In this document: positions 6,988-14,969 of the stretch, one piece after another | Layout of the letters: the number at the start of each line of letters is the position of its first letter | Position numbering within the stretch: the first letter of the stretch is position 1 | From: Gemmatimonadaceae bacterium | Lineage (GTDB): Bacteria; Latescibacterota; UBA2968; UBA8231 | Direction of reading: 5' to 3' | Assembly: GCA_002726335.1 (NCBI GenBank) | Contig: PBSR01000070.1 | Span: 1 to 21,158 of the forward strand | Length of the DNA: 21,158 nt | Translations under genes and position numbers: made by a program | The notes under the pieces: model-generated | What the model was told of the DNA's origin: nothing | The model's database searches: none | What the model saw: only the letters and a program-made list of their open reading frames with translations

Positions 6988-7907
6988 TCGTTCGCCAGGG
7001 AGCGGAGCAGCGACGCCGGCGGTTCGGTGATCACCGTTTCCAGTTCCTGACGGATACGGGAGACGGCGCGGGTGCCGGTATCGGTGGAGCTGCGCATGGC
7101 CCCCAGGGGGTTGTTGACCTCGTGCTCGACACCCGCTACGAGGTCACTGACCGCGGCCATCTTCGCCTCCAGGACCAGCTCCAGCTGCTGTTGCCGCAGC
7201 TGCCCCTCGGCGTGTTCACGGCCGACGGCCTCGTGTACAGTGGAGCGCGCTGCGTGTGCGGCCAGGGCGACGAAGGCTCCGGCTATGGCGATGATGACCG
7301 GAGTGACAAAGGCCAGATCGAGGGCACTCATACCGTCACCCAGGGCCTCCAGCAGTGCCTGCGAAGAGCCGCCGAGGCGGGAGTCGAAGATGCCCACCAA
7401 GGCGAGAAAGACGTGCAGCGCAACGGCAGCGACAGTCATCACGATCGGGTTGAGGGGCCGCAAGGCGAGGCCGTTGACGGTGATGAGGGCCAGGCTGGTT
7501 GCCGTCAGGTTGTGTTTTGACAGATGCAGCAGCGGCGTGAACTCGTTGCTGTAGATCACGTGCCAGATGACCGGCAGGGTGCACAGTATGGCCACATCCG
7601 CGAGGGTCCCGAACAGACCGACATGGTCGGCCCGGGCGCCGGCCATCAGACGCCGCAGCAGGAACAGCTGCAGCAGGAAGAACAGCAGGAACAGGAGGCC
7701 GAGGACGATGGCCTCACTGCGACGCCCGGCGACGAACAACGTCAACAGGCTGGCAAACAGGCAGAACCCCATACGGATTCGTGTCGCCCATATCAGCGAG
7801 ACACGCTCGCGTTCAGCCAGCAGTTCAGCGGCGGTGGATGTGTCGGTGGAAGCCAGGTGGAGTGTCGGCGGCAGGATCGTGATCGCAGGTATCCGGTCAG
7901 ACGGCAA
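6984..7907 (-). CDS. Membrane sensor histidine kinase, N-terminal half with H box
   Basis: 307 residues: about six hydrophobic membrane segments (roughly 38-60, 66-84, 97-118, 133-150, 153-175, 197-220), a linker helix rich in Gln/Glu (226-250), and an H box AGVEHEVNNPLGAM with phospho-acceptor H262. The protein stops at residue 307, in the middle of the dimerisation domain, and the ATPase part continues in the -1 frame. There is no periplasmic sensor domain, so the signal may be sensed within the membrane. The start is uncertain: TTG 7907 is the only early in-frame candidate before ATG at residue 46, and it has only a weak AGG nearby. This gene begins the leftward operon and is divergent from the gene at 8110. 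Confidence 0.75.
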   Translation of the reverse strand: MPSDRIPAITILPPTLHLASTDTSTAAELLAERERVSLIWATRIRMGFCLFASLLTLFVAGRRSEAIVLGLLFLLFFLLQLFLLRRLMAGARADHVGLFGTLADVAILCTLPVIWHVIYSNEFTPLLHLSKHNLTATSLALITVNGLALRPLNPIVMTVAAVALHVFLALVGIFDSRLGGSSQALLEALGDGMSALDLAFVTPVIIAIAGAFVALAAHAARSTVHEAVGREHAEGQLRQQQLELVLEAKMAAVSDLVAGVEHEVNNPLGAMRSSTDTGTRAVSRIRQELETVITEPPASLLRSLAND

Positions 7908-8109
7908 CCTAGTGCCACGTCAAGGCAGGGGCAAGAAATGGGTGGGTGGAGGAAAATCGACGATTCGCCGATAAGGGGAATGCGGGTAGTTGCCGGCCTC
8001 CCCGGCTGGCATTGCGGACCGCCCGGTCCGCCCGGACGCCGACGGATGCAATATGATCCGAGGGCTTGCGCTCTCACGGTTCCGGTCACCACTCACAGGA
8101 GCATGGATC
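7908..8109. promoter_or_regulatory. Divergent intergenic region with GC-rich inverted repeats
   Basis: Separates the leftward kinase operon from the rightward gene at 8110, so it should hold two promoters, though no convincing -35/-10 pair can be named. It contains a perfect 8-bp inverted repeat with a 2-nt spacer, GCGGACCG-CC-CGGTCCGC (8014-8031), and a smaller GCCGG/CCGGC pair at 7992-8006. CAGGAG at 8096-8101 is the ribosome-binding site of the rightward gene. Confidence 0.5.
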
Positions 8110-9348
8110 GTGCGAGTCACGAGCGCCCAGATCGATCTGTCGGCGCAGCACGCGCTGACGCAGAACCACACGCGCCGCGAAGAGCTGGCGATTGTGGTGC
8201 AGGACAATGATGGTACGACGACACAGAGTTTGAGCTCGCGAGAGCGAACGCAGTCCTCTGCCGCCTTCGAACAACCCAGTCTGCTCGACGCCGAACTGGC
8301 TGGCCTCGATGCCGCCGGCCAGGGACTGAGCACGGCGCTGGTGCAACGTGCCACCGAAGCCGGGCAGAAGCTGCCCTCTCCCGAGGAGCTGAAGAGCACG
8401 CTGAGCGACGCCTTGCAGGGTTTTGGCCTCGACCTGGGCGGCCTCGGCATGATGGGAGCTCAGCCCTTCGACACGCAGCTGCAGCCGAAGGATCGTTTCA
8501 AGATGGAGTTGATCCAGGCCGCGGTGGAGGCTTTCTCCGGCGGGGAGTTCAGCATTCTCGATCCGGCTGATCTGGACCTGGCCGCATTTGCCGAGCCGGT
8601 ATCCGCAGAAGTCCCACCGAAGGCCACAGACGCGCCGAAGGAGGATGACCCGGCCGCCGAGGCGGGACAGGACTCGGAGCGGCGGGCAGGACTCATCTAC
8701 TCCTATCAGGATCGTCACTACGAACGGGAGACGACGAGCTTTGCCGCCAGCGGTGTGGTGCATACCGCGGATGGTGAACAGATCGACTTCGATGTGGAGC
8801 TGACCATGGGCCGGCAGTTCCTGTCGGAGACATCTGGCGAGGTCCGCCTCGGTGCGGACGTGCAGGATCCCCTCGTCGTGAATTTCGAAGGTACCGCCGC
8901 TGAGTTGACGGAGAGGACCTATTCCTTCGACCTCGATACCGACGGCACGGCCGACCAGATCCACTTCGTCAGCCCCAACTCCGGGTTCCTCGCCCACGAC
9001 GCCAACAACAACGGCATCGTCGACGACGGTTCGGAGCTCTTCGGCCCGACGACGGGCAGCGGCTTCGGCGAACTGGCCGTGCACGATGAAGACGGCAACG
9101 ATTTCATCGACGAAGGGGACTCGATCTACGGCAGCCTGCGCATCTGGCAGAAGGATGCCGAGGGCAACGATCACCTCATCGCCCTGGGCCAGGCCGGAGT
9201 CGGCGCCATCTACCTGAACTCGGTGGCCACACCCTTCCAGGTCAAGGATGACGAGAACCAGCTGCAGGGCATCGTGCGCAGCTCGGGTATCTATCTCAAG
9301 GAAGAAGGAGGCGCCGGCACGGTGCAGCAGCTCGATCTGGTGGTGTGA
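8110..9348 (+). CDS. Conserved protein of unknown function with Asp-rich calcium-type motifs
   Basis: 412 residues, no signal peptide or membrane segment visible. The N-terminal 200 residues are low in conserved features, with a charged Ala/Pro/Glu-rich linker (about 162-192). The C-terminal half looks like a family of uncharacterised proteobacterial-type proteins: HTADGEQIDFDVELTMGRQF, QDPLVVNF, then Asp-rich calcium-like loops DLDTDGTADQ (274-283), DANNNGIVDDGSELFG (297-312) and DEDGNDFIDEGD (326-337), ending RSSGIYLKEEGGAGTVQQLDL. Calcium binding is inference from these dockerin/EF-hand-like loops. GTG 8110 is chosen for CAGGAG 8 nt upstream; the frame extends to 7990 without a convincing start. 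It converges on gatB with only 12 nt between the stops. Confidence 0.75.
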   Translation: MRVTSAQIDLSAQHALTQNHTRREELAIVVQDNDGTTTQSLSSRERTQSSAAFEQPSLLDAELAGLDAAGQGLSTALVQRATEAGQKLPSPEELKSTLSDALQGFGLDLGGLGMMGAQPFDTQLQPKDRFKMELIQAAVEAFSGGEFSILDPADLDLAAFAEPVSAEVPPKATDAPKEDDPAAEAGQDSERRAGLIYSYQDRHYERETTSFAASGVVHTADGEQIDFDVELTMGRQFLSETSGEVRLGADVQDPLVVNFEGTAAELTERTYSFDLDTDGTADQIHFVSPNSGFLAHDANNNGIVDDGSELFGPTTGSGFGELAVHDEDGNDFIDEGDSIYGSLRIWQKDAEGNDHLIALGQAGVGAIYLNSVATPFQVKDDENQLQGIVRSSGIYLKEEGGAGTVQQLDLVV

Positions 9349-9360
9349 TGGGGAGGAGTA

Positions 9361-10800
9361 CTATCCCTCGAGCTTGTCGCGCAGCAGCTGCTGTACCATC
9401 TGCGGGTTGGCCTTGCCTTTGGAGGCCCGCATGACCATGCCCATGAGGAACTGGATGGGTTTGCCGTCGCCGGCACGTACCTTGTCGGCGGCATCCGCGT
9501 GCTCGGCGATGACGGCGTCGACCTGACCTTCCAGCTCGCCACTGTCGGAGACCTGCTGCAGTCCTTTTGCGGCCACAATGTCGGCCGGCGCGCCACCGTC
9601 GGCCCACATGACGGCGAAGACCTCCTTGGCGGCAGACCCACTGATGGTCTGGGCCGTCACCAGGCCGATCAATTCGCCAAGCTGGCCCGGCGTCACCGGC
9701 ACATCCTCCATGCTGCCATCGGTGTCCTTCAGCAGGCGGAAGACTTCACCGGTGATCCAGTTGGCCGCGGCCCGGGGATCGGCGCCTGTAGCCACGACGG
9801 CCTCAAACCAGTCAGCCACGTCGCGATCCTCCGAGATGAGGGCGGCATCCTCGGCGCCGATCTGCAGGGTGAGTCGGGCGGCGCGATCGTCAGGCAGCTC
9901 CGGCAGTTGGGCCCGCACGTCATCGATCCACTGGGCGGTGACGTCGACATCGAGCAGATCCGGTTCGGGGAAGTACCGGTAGTCGTCGGAGAATTCCTTT
10001 GAGCGCTGCTCCCTGGTCAGGTTGGCACTCTCGTCCCATCCCATGGTCACCTGGCGCAGAGTGCCTCCCTCCTCAAGTACCTCGATCTGTCGCTTCACCT
10101 CATACTCGATGGCGTTTCGCACGGCGCGGAAGGAGTTCAGATTCTTCACCTCCACCTTGGTGCCGAAGGCCTCGGAGCCTGCCGGTCGCACGGAGATGTT
10201 GGCCTCGCAGCGCATGGCGCCTTTCTCCATGTCCCCCGTGGAGGCTCCCAGGTAGCGGACGAGCTGACGGATCTTCTGTACGTAGGCGAAAGCCTCGTCA
10301 GCGGAGCGGATCGAGGCGTCGGTGACGATTTCCATCAACGGCACACCGGCCCGGTTGTAGTCCACGAGACTGGCGTTGCCCTGGTGTACGAGTTTGCCCG
10401 TGTCCTCCTCGAGGTGGACACGTTCGATTTTGATGCACTTTTCCGCCCCGCCCCCTTTGGCGTCGCCGTCTACGGGTATCTGAACCTGGCCGTGTTCACA
10501 CAGAGGCAGTTCGTACTGCGACACCTGGTATCCCTTGGGCAGATCGGGATAGACATAGTTCTTGCGGGCGAAGACGGAGTGCGGGCGGATCTCACAGCCC
10601 AGGGCCATCCCCGTCATCACCGTCAATTCGATGGCCCGGCCGTTGATGACGGGCAGGGCGCCCGGCTGTGCCGTGCACACGGGACAGACATGCTGATTGG
10701 CACCGACCTGAAAGTGTTCGGCCGGGCAACGGCAGAACATCTTGGACCGGGTGTGCAGTTCGACATGGACCTCCATGCCGATGACGGTCTCGTAGTTCAT
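9361..10800 (-). CDS. gatB: Asp-tRNA(Asn)/Glu-tRNA(Gln) amidotransferase subunit B
   Basis: Complete 479-residue GatB, the tRNA-binding kinase subunit of GatCAB, which converts Glu-tRNA(Gln) or Asp-tRNA(Asn) to the amide form in the cytoplasm. Family marks: YETVIGMEVHVELHT (3-17), zinc-site cysteines in MFCRC and CPVC, FARKNYVYPDLPKGYQVSQYE, the helical domain (EEGGTLRQVTMGWDESANLTR, SKEFSDDYRYFPEPDL), and a YqeY-like C-terminal tail ending KGKANPQMVQQLLRDKL. ATG 10800 overlaps the S9 peptidase stop by 4 nt (ATGA). gatA and gatC are not adjacent, so this subunit is encoded apart from its partners, and it is unusually placed as the last gene of a catabolic-looking operon. Confidence 0.96.
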   Translation of the reverse strand: MNYETVIGMEVHVELHTRSKMFCRCPAEHFQVGANQHVCPVCTAQPGALPVINGRAIELTVMTGMALGCEIRPHSVFARKNYVYPDLPKGYQVSQYELPLCEHGQVQIPVDGDAKGGGAEKCIKIERVHLEEDTGKLVHQGNASLVDYNRAGVPLMEIVTDASIRSADEAFAYVQKIRQLVRYLGASTGDMEKGAMRCEANISVRPAGSEAFGTKVEVKNLNSFRAVRNAIEYEVKRQIEVLEEGGTLRQVTMGWDESANLTREQRSKEFSDDYRYFPEPDLLDVDVTAQWIDDVRAQLPELPDDRAARLTLQIGAEDAALISEDRDVADWFEAVVATGADPRAAANWITGEVFRLLKDTDGSMEDVPVTPGQLGELIGLVTAQTISGSAAKEVFAVMWADGGAPADIVAAKGLQQVSDSGELEGQVDAVIAEHADAADKVRAGDGKPIQFLMGMVMRASKGKANPQMVQQLLRDKLEG

Positions 10801-12710
10801 GCGAACAACACGTGGCGCCGCAGGAAGGCGTCCACCGCCTGCAGGTAATGCCGCTTCGTCTCGGGTCGCCGGAAGCCGTGTCCCTCGCCCTCGTAGACAT
10901 GGTACTCGTGGGGAATGCCGCGCTCGCGCAGAGACTCGACGATGGCGTCGGACTGGTCCCGGGGCACGACGTCATCCTCGGTGCCCTGGAACAGGATCAC
11001 GGGATCCTGAAGGGCGTCGGCGGCGTTGATGGGTGATCGCTCACGATATCGAGGTGCAGCCTCGGGCAGGGGACCGAGGAGGTGATCGTTGTAGCGTGAC
11101 TCGAACTTGTGGGTCGTATCGGACAGGCCGAAGAGGTTCGAGATACCGTAGCGGCAGACGCCGGCACGGAAGAACCCGGGATGCAGGGTGAGGGTGCGCA
11201 ACACGGTATAGCCGCCGGCGCTGCCACCGGAGATGACGAGACGGCTGGCGTCGACCCGGCTCTCATCCACCAGGTGCCGGGCGCCGCCGATGCTGTCCTC
11301 CACGTCGTACACCCCCCAGTTGCCACGCATGGCGGTCATGTAGCGCCGGCCATAGCCGGTGGAGCCACGGTGATTGACCAGCAGCACGCCCCAGCCGCGA
11401 GTGGCGAAGTACTGGACCTCGGCGTCGTAACTCACATCGGACTGACCCGTGGGGCCGCCGTGAACGTGGACCAGCAGCGGCGGCAGCCCGTCGCTGTCGA
11501 AGCCGGGGTTCGATGGCGGGTAGTAGAGACCGTGGGCGGCAGAACCATCCGCAGCCGTCCAGTCCACCGCTTCGGGGCTCGACAGGGCGGCTGAATCCAG
11601 CGCCTCACTTCCGGATCGAGCCTGGACCGCCGGGGCGGCGCTCTGCCGTGTGGTGCGCAGTGACAGGATCCGATCCGATTGATGGGGTGTGCTGGCGACG
11701 ACGGCGAGTTCGTCACCGCGAGGAGCGGTTGCCAGGTGGGTCACCCAGGCATACTCCGACAGGGTTTCGACAGGCATGACATGACGCGTCGCCAGATCGC
11801 AGACAAAAGCCCGCCGTTCGGCGTTGTGGCTGCGGGTGAAGTAGAGGCGTTTGCCATCGCCGGAGAAGGCGTGTGTCCTGAGGCCCTGGACCCATCCCGG
11901 CATGGCGACGTCCCCCTCGTCATCAGGTGTGAGACAGATGATCTCAGCGCTTTGCAGGTCGCGCAGATAGAGGCGGCTCCACTCACCGTCCTCGTCGCTG
12001 GCGTAGGCCAGCCAGCGGCCGTCGGGTGAGAACTCCGGCTGGAACACGGAGGTTTCGTCGCCACCAGCGATCGCCCTGGAGGCAGAAACGGTGGGTCCCG
12101 ACGCGGACAGGCGCAGATCTGCCAGCATCAGTCGGGTACCGTCCCAGGCCATGTTGGGGAAATCCCACTCCACCCAGGCTAGCATGCGTCCCCGTGGGTG
12201 CCAGGCTGGCTGCATGTAGAAGTCGGCACCCTCCGCCAGCCACTGCGGCCACTGGTGTCCCTGGGACCCGACGAAAGCGATGCGATCGGTGCGGCCGTCG
12301 CTGTGGACGTAGATGATCCAGCGGCCGTCAGGTGAGACCGTCGGCGCCGACGGATGCCCGAAGGCCGGGGTCAGCGCCCGTGCCCGGCCCCCATCCAGAG
12401 GCTGAACAAACAGCCGCGAACCGTCGTCAACGAAAACCACACAGCCGCGGCCGACGGTGAACTCGCCGCCGCCGTAGAACACCTTCGTCCGAATGCGGTG
12501 ACCGCTGGCCAGTTCACGTGGCGCCACCTCGCCGCGTGACCGGCACAGCAGGACGGCATCCGCACCACGCCGTTCCAGCCAGATGAGGCTGCGGCCATCG
12601 GTGTCGTAGGTCGGGGTTCGGAGTCCGATGCCGTCGGTCACGTCATCGACGCCGACGGCACTGTCCCACAGTCCGAAGGGCCGACGCTGACGGCCCGTCG
12701 CCTGACTCAC
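10797..12710 (-). CDS. S9 family (prolyl oligopeptidase-type) peptidase
   Basis: 637 residues, no signal peptide, so likely cytoplasmic. The N-terminal 370 residues carry repeated TolB/WD-like beta-propeller motifs (TVSPDGRWIIYV, EFSPDGRWLAYASDEDG, AFSGDGKRLYFTRS). The C-terminal alpha/beta hydrolase domain has the oxyanion region LVHVHGGPTGQ, the nucleophile elbow ISGGSAGGY, the acid in LFQGTEDDVVP and the catalytic His in YEGEGHGF. This layout is that of acylaminoacyl-peptidase/dipeptidyl-peptidase-like S9 enzymes. GTG 12710 overlaps the VOC gene stop and its own stop overlaps gatB's start, so translation is coupled on both sides. Substrate unknown; cleavage of short or N-blocked peptides is the family expectation. 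Confidence 0.92.
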   Translation of the reverse strand: MSQATGRQRRPFGLWDSAVGVDDVTDGIGLRTPTYDTDGRSLIWLERRGADAVLLCRSRGEVAPRELASGHRIRTKVFYGGGEFTVGRGCVVFVDDGSRLFVQPLDGGRARALTPAFGHPSAPTVSPDGRWIIYVHSDGRTDRIAFVGSQGHQWPQWLAEGADFYMQPAWHPRGRMLAWVEWDFPNMAWDGTRLMLADLRLSASGPTVSASRAIAGGDETSVFQPEFSPDGRWLAYASDEDGEWSRLYLRDLQSAEIICLTPDDEGDVAMPGWVQGLRTHAFSGDGKRLYFTRSHNAERRAFVCDLATRHVMPVETLSEYAWVTHLATAPRGDELAVVASTPHQSDRILSLRTTRQSAAPAVQARSGSEALDSAALSSPEAVDWTAADGSAAHGLYYPPSNPGFDSDGLPPLLVHVHGGPTGQSDVSYDAEVQYFATRGWGVLLVNHRGSTGYGRRYMTAMRGNWGVYDVEDSIGGARHLVDESRVDASRLVISGGSAGGYTVLRTLTLHPGFFRAGVCRYGISNLFGLSDTTHKFESRYNDHLLGPLPEAAPRYRERSPINAADALQDPVILFQGTEDDVVPRDQSDAIVESLRERGIPHEYHVYEGEGHGFRRPETKRHYLQAVDAFLRRHVLFA

Positions 12711-13084
12711 ACCTTCTCCATCAACTCGATCTTGACGCTGTCGGGGCCGTCGATGAAGACGATGCGGCGTCCCGTATCAGGTATCTGTACGGGGCCGAAC
12801 CAGATGTGTACGCCTTCCTGCTCGAGATGAGCGAGGGTGGCGTCGAAGTCATCGGTGTTCAGGGCGAAGTGATCGAGGCCCTGATAGCGACCCAGTTCCA
12901 TGGGTGCGAATTCGCGGTCGGTGACCGTCACCTGCACGGGACCGATGTGAACCTCGACCCAGGTAGCTCCGCCGCGCTCGAAAGGATCGCCTGCGGTGGC
13001 GCCCAAAACACGCTGGTAGAAATCGACGGCGGCGGTGACGTCCGTCGTTTCGTGATGGATATGGTCGAAGGTGTAATTCGGCAT
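12707..13084 (-). CDS. VOC/glyoxalase superfamily protein
   Basis: 125-residue single VOC unit made of two beta-alpha-beta-beta-beta modules. The first begins FDHIHHETTDVTAAVDFYQRVLG and the second LDHFALNTDDFDATLAHLE. Candidate metal ligands in their usual places are H8 (with H10/H11), E44, H72 and E120 (IELME). Family members include glyoxalase I, extradiol dioxygenases, epimerases and antibiotic-resistance proteins, and the sequence does not decide between them. ATG 13084 follows the oxidoreductase stop by 3 nt, and its stop overlaps the S9 peptidase GTG. A small isomerase or lyase working with the upstream sugar oxidoreductase is reasonable inference. Confidence 0.88.
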   Translation of the reverse strand: MPNYTFDHIHHETTDVTAAVDFYQRVLGATAGDPFERGGATWVEVHIGPVQVTVTDREFAPMELGRYQGLDHFALNTDDFDATLAHLEQEGVHIWFGPVQIPDTGRRIVFIDGPDSVKIELMEKV

Positions 13085-13087
13085 GCT

Positions 13088-14263
13088 TCAGGTCTCCTGA
13101 ACGGGCTTGCGGCGAAAGTCGGCGAACTCCGCACTTGCGGCGAAGTCGGCAAGTTGGATCTTGCGTCCACCCATCTGGTCCGAGAGGTTGGCGGCAAGAA
13201 CGGCGGCGTGGCTGTTCATACTCGATGAGAAGGTGTTGCGCAGTACCGAGGCGTCACCCCTGGCGACGGCCTCGACGAAGCACTGGTTGATGTGCAGAGT
13301 GGCGTCCCGTTTCTCCGGCCCGGGCAGCACGTGGCGCAGATCGTCCACCGACGGCCTGCCTGACACTGGCGGATACGGCCCTTCATAGTAGTAGGCGGCC
13401 ACTTCTTCGCCCTCCACCTTCACGTGGCCGTGGTCCCACATGAGGCCGGCGTAGCCGTCGCCCCAGAAGGTCTTGCGCAGACGGGACATCAGCAAGTTGA
13501 AGAGCAGCCCCGATTCGAAGCCGAAGGTGACCGAGTAGGCGTACGGGTTGTCGCCGCCATCCTCGATGTCAGCGGCGTCGCGATGCACATAGTCGGCTCT
13601 CGTCCAGGCCACGTCTCCCGCCCAGTAGCGCATGGTATCCAACTGGTGAATACCCGATTCAACGACGGTCGTACCCGACCAGGCAGCGCTCGCCGCCCAC
13701 ACCCGGTTGCCCGGCCCGCCGAGTTGTTCGGTGCGCGTGTGCTTGGTGGAATGGGCCTCCAGGGCGCCGTTGCCCACAGCGGTGGCCATCACCAGGCGCT
13801 TGTCCTGCAGGAAATCGTGCATGGCTTCGTGCCGGTGGTCGTGGCGCTGGTTGAAGCCGACGGTGCCGATGACACCGGCTTGCCGGATGGCGGCTTCCAT
13901 CTCGATGGCCTCGTCATAGAACAGACTGACCGGGTTCTCGACGAAGACGTGGATGCCCGCCGCGACAGCGGCGATGACCTCGCCGTCATGCCGATTCGGG
14001 GGGATGCAGAAGTAGAGCGCATCCAGGCCGAAGGCGTCATCCGAGGTGGCGCTGTCGAGCATGTGGGAAAACCGGGAAAACGTGCGGATACCTTCCAGAG
14101 AGAAATCGTCGACGAAGCCGCTGATCTTCGCCTCCGCCAGATTCTCCTCGAAGGGGTCGCAGAGAGCGACGATTCTGGCGTCGGCGATCCGCCACAGGCA
14201 ATTCAGGTGCTGCAGGCCGCGCTGACCAAGGCCGATGATGCCGACTCGAACTGGATGTACCAC
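13088..14263 (-). CDS. Gfo/Idh/MocA family oxidoreductase
   Basis: 391 residues from GTG 14263, preceded by GGAG 9 nt upstream. The open frame reaches 14308, but the Rossmann motif VGIIGLGQRG starts at residue 7 from this GTG, so the upstream codons are unlikely. Visible: the nucleotide-binding loop, VALCDPFEENLAEA after strand beta-2, and YFCIPPNRHDGEVIAAVAAGIHVFVENP. The family lysine of the EKP motif is Asn here (ENP, N110). The second-domain motif ESGIHQLDTMRYWAG supplies the usual catalytic His (H206) and Asp (D209). Members oxidise or isomerise sugars, inositols and similar compounds with NAD(P). It heads a leftward operon with VOC, S9 peptidase and gatB. The lost lysine may alter or abolish the usual redox chemistry. 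Confidence 0.9.
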   Translation of the reverse strand: MVHPVRVGIIGLGQRGLQHLNCLWRIADARIVALCDPFEENLAEAKISGFVDDFSLEGIRTFSRFSHMLDSATSDDAFGLDALYFCIPPNRHDGEVIAAVAAGIHVFVENPVSLFYDEAIEMEAAIRQAGVIGTVGFNQRHDHRHEAMHDFLQDKRLVMATAVGNGALEAHSTKHTRTEQLGGPGNRVWAASAAWSGTTVVESGIHQLDTMRYWAGDVAWTRADYVHRDAADIEDGGDNPYAYSVTFGFESGLLFNLLMSRLRKTFWGDGYAGLMWDHGHVKVEGEEVAAYYYEGPYPPVSGRPSVDDLRHVLPGPEKRDATLHINQCFVEAVARGDASVLRNTFSSSMNSHAAVLAANLSDQMGGRKIQLADFAASAEFADFRRKPVQET

Positions 14264-14377
14264 GCTCGTTTTCTCCGCAGGTAATGGGTACCACATGAAG
14301 CTGCACAACTACGCCCAATTGTCCAGATACGGCAATACGGGGTCGCCCTCTGGAGAGGACGTCGCTATCTTTGCCGC
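14264..14377. promoter_or_regulatory. Divergent intergenic region
   Basis: 114 bp between the leftward oxidoreductase operon and the rightward cyclic-nucleotide-binding gene, so promoters for both should lie here. GGAG within 14264-14280 (on the - strand) serves the oxidoreductase. A GGAGAGGA stretch near 14353 is too far (about 17 nt) from ATG 14378 to be a normal ribosome-binding site. No clear -35/-10 boxes are visible. Confidence 0.35.
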
Positions 14378-14956
14378 ATGACCGAAACGAGCACAACCCA
14401 CCAGCGGGTCATCGACCCGGAGTGGGAGAATTTCTTCTCGTCTGACGTGTCAGGGGAGAAGGAGCCTCTGGTGAAGCTCCTCGGCCGGGTGCCGATCTTC
14501 AGCTTGCTGCGGGCGAAGGAGCTGCAAACCCTCACGCATCTCGTCCATGTGCGTGAGTTCGCCCGTGGTGAGGTCGTCATCCAGCGTGGCGTCCAGCAGT
14601 CCGGACTGTACCTCGTGCGCACTGGTTCGGTGCACATCGTGCGTGATCGTGAGGACGGGCGGGAGGTGGTCGGCACCCTCGGTCGCGAGGAGCTGCTCGG
14701 CGAGTTCGCCCTGCTCGATGACACGCCCCGAAGCACTTCGGTCGTCGCCGCCGAGAGAAGCGAGCTGATCGGTTTCTTCAAGCCGGACCTCACCGATATC
14801 CTGGCCACCGATCCGGCCATGGGCTGCATGATCCTGCTGCGGCTCGGCGAGGAGATGACAGCGACACTCAGCAAGGACTATCAACGACTGCGCGAAACGG
14901 GCTGGCCCGCCCTCGACCACCCTGACGATGACGGTGTCGACCCCACCGCGGCGTGA
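14378..14956 (+). CDS. Cyclic nucleotide-binding (CRP-like) domain protein without HTH
   Basis: 192 residues containing one cNMP-binding beta-roll (about 32-155): VPIFSLLRAKELQTLTHLVHVREFARGEVVIQRG, GLYLVRTGSVHIVRD, and the phosphate-binding cassette LLGEFALLDDTPRSTSVVA with the Glu and Arg expected to hold the cyclic phosphate and ribose. There is no helix-turn-helix or enzymatic domain after it, only a helix and an acidic tail, so it is likely a stand-alone sensor or adaptor rather than a CRP transcription factor. ATG 14378 is the only convincing start. It is followed closely by the Lys-rich protein gene. Whether it binds cAMP, cGMP or nothing cannot be told from sequence. Confidence 0.85.
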   Translation: MTETSTTHQRVIDPEWENFFSSDVSGEKEPLVKLLGRVPIFSLLRAKELQTLTHLVHVREFARGEVVIQRGVQQSGLYLVRTGSVHIVRDREDGREVVGTLGREELLGEFALLDDTPRSTSVVAAERSELIGFFKPDLTDILATDPAMGCMILLRLGEEMTATLSKDYQRLRETGWPALDHPDDDGVDPTAA

Positions 14957-14969
14957 GAACGGATCCCAC

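Noticed and set aside
8086..9174. 362-residue open frame on the - strand opposite the Asp-loop protein
   Set aside because: No recognisable domain; the + strand frame has a ribosome-binding site and conserved motifs.
13424..14284. 286-residue open frame on the + strand opposite the Gfo/Idh/MocA gene
   Set aside because: Antisense of a clear Rossmann-fold gene, with no motif of its own.
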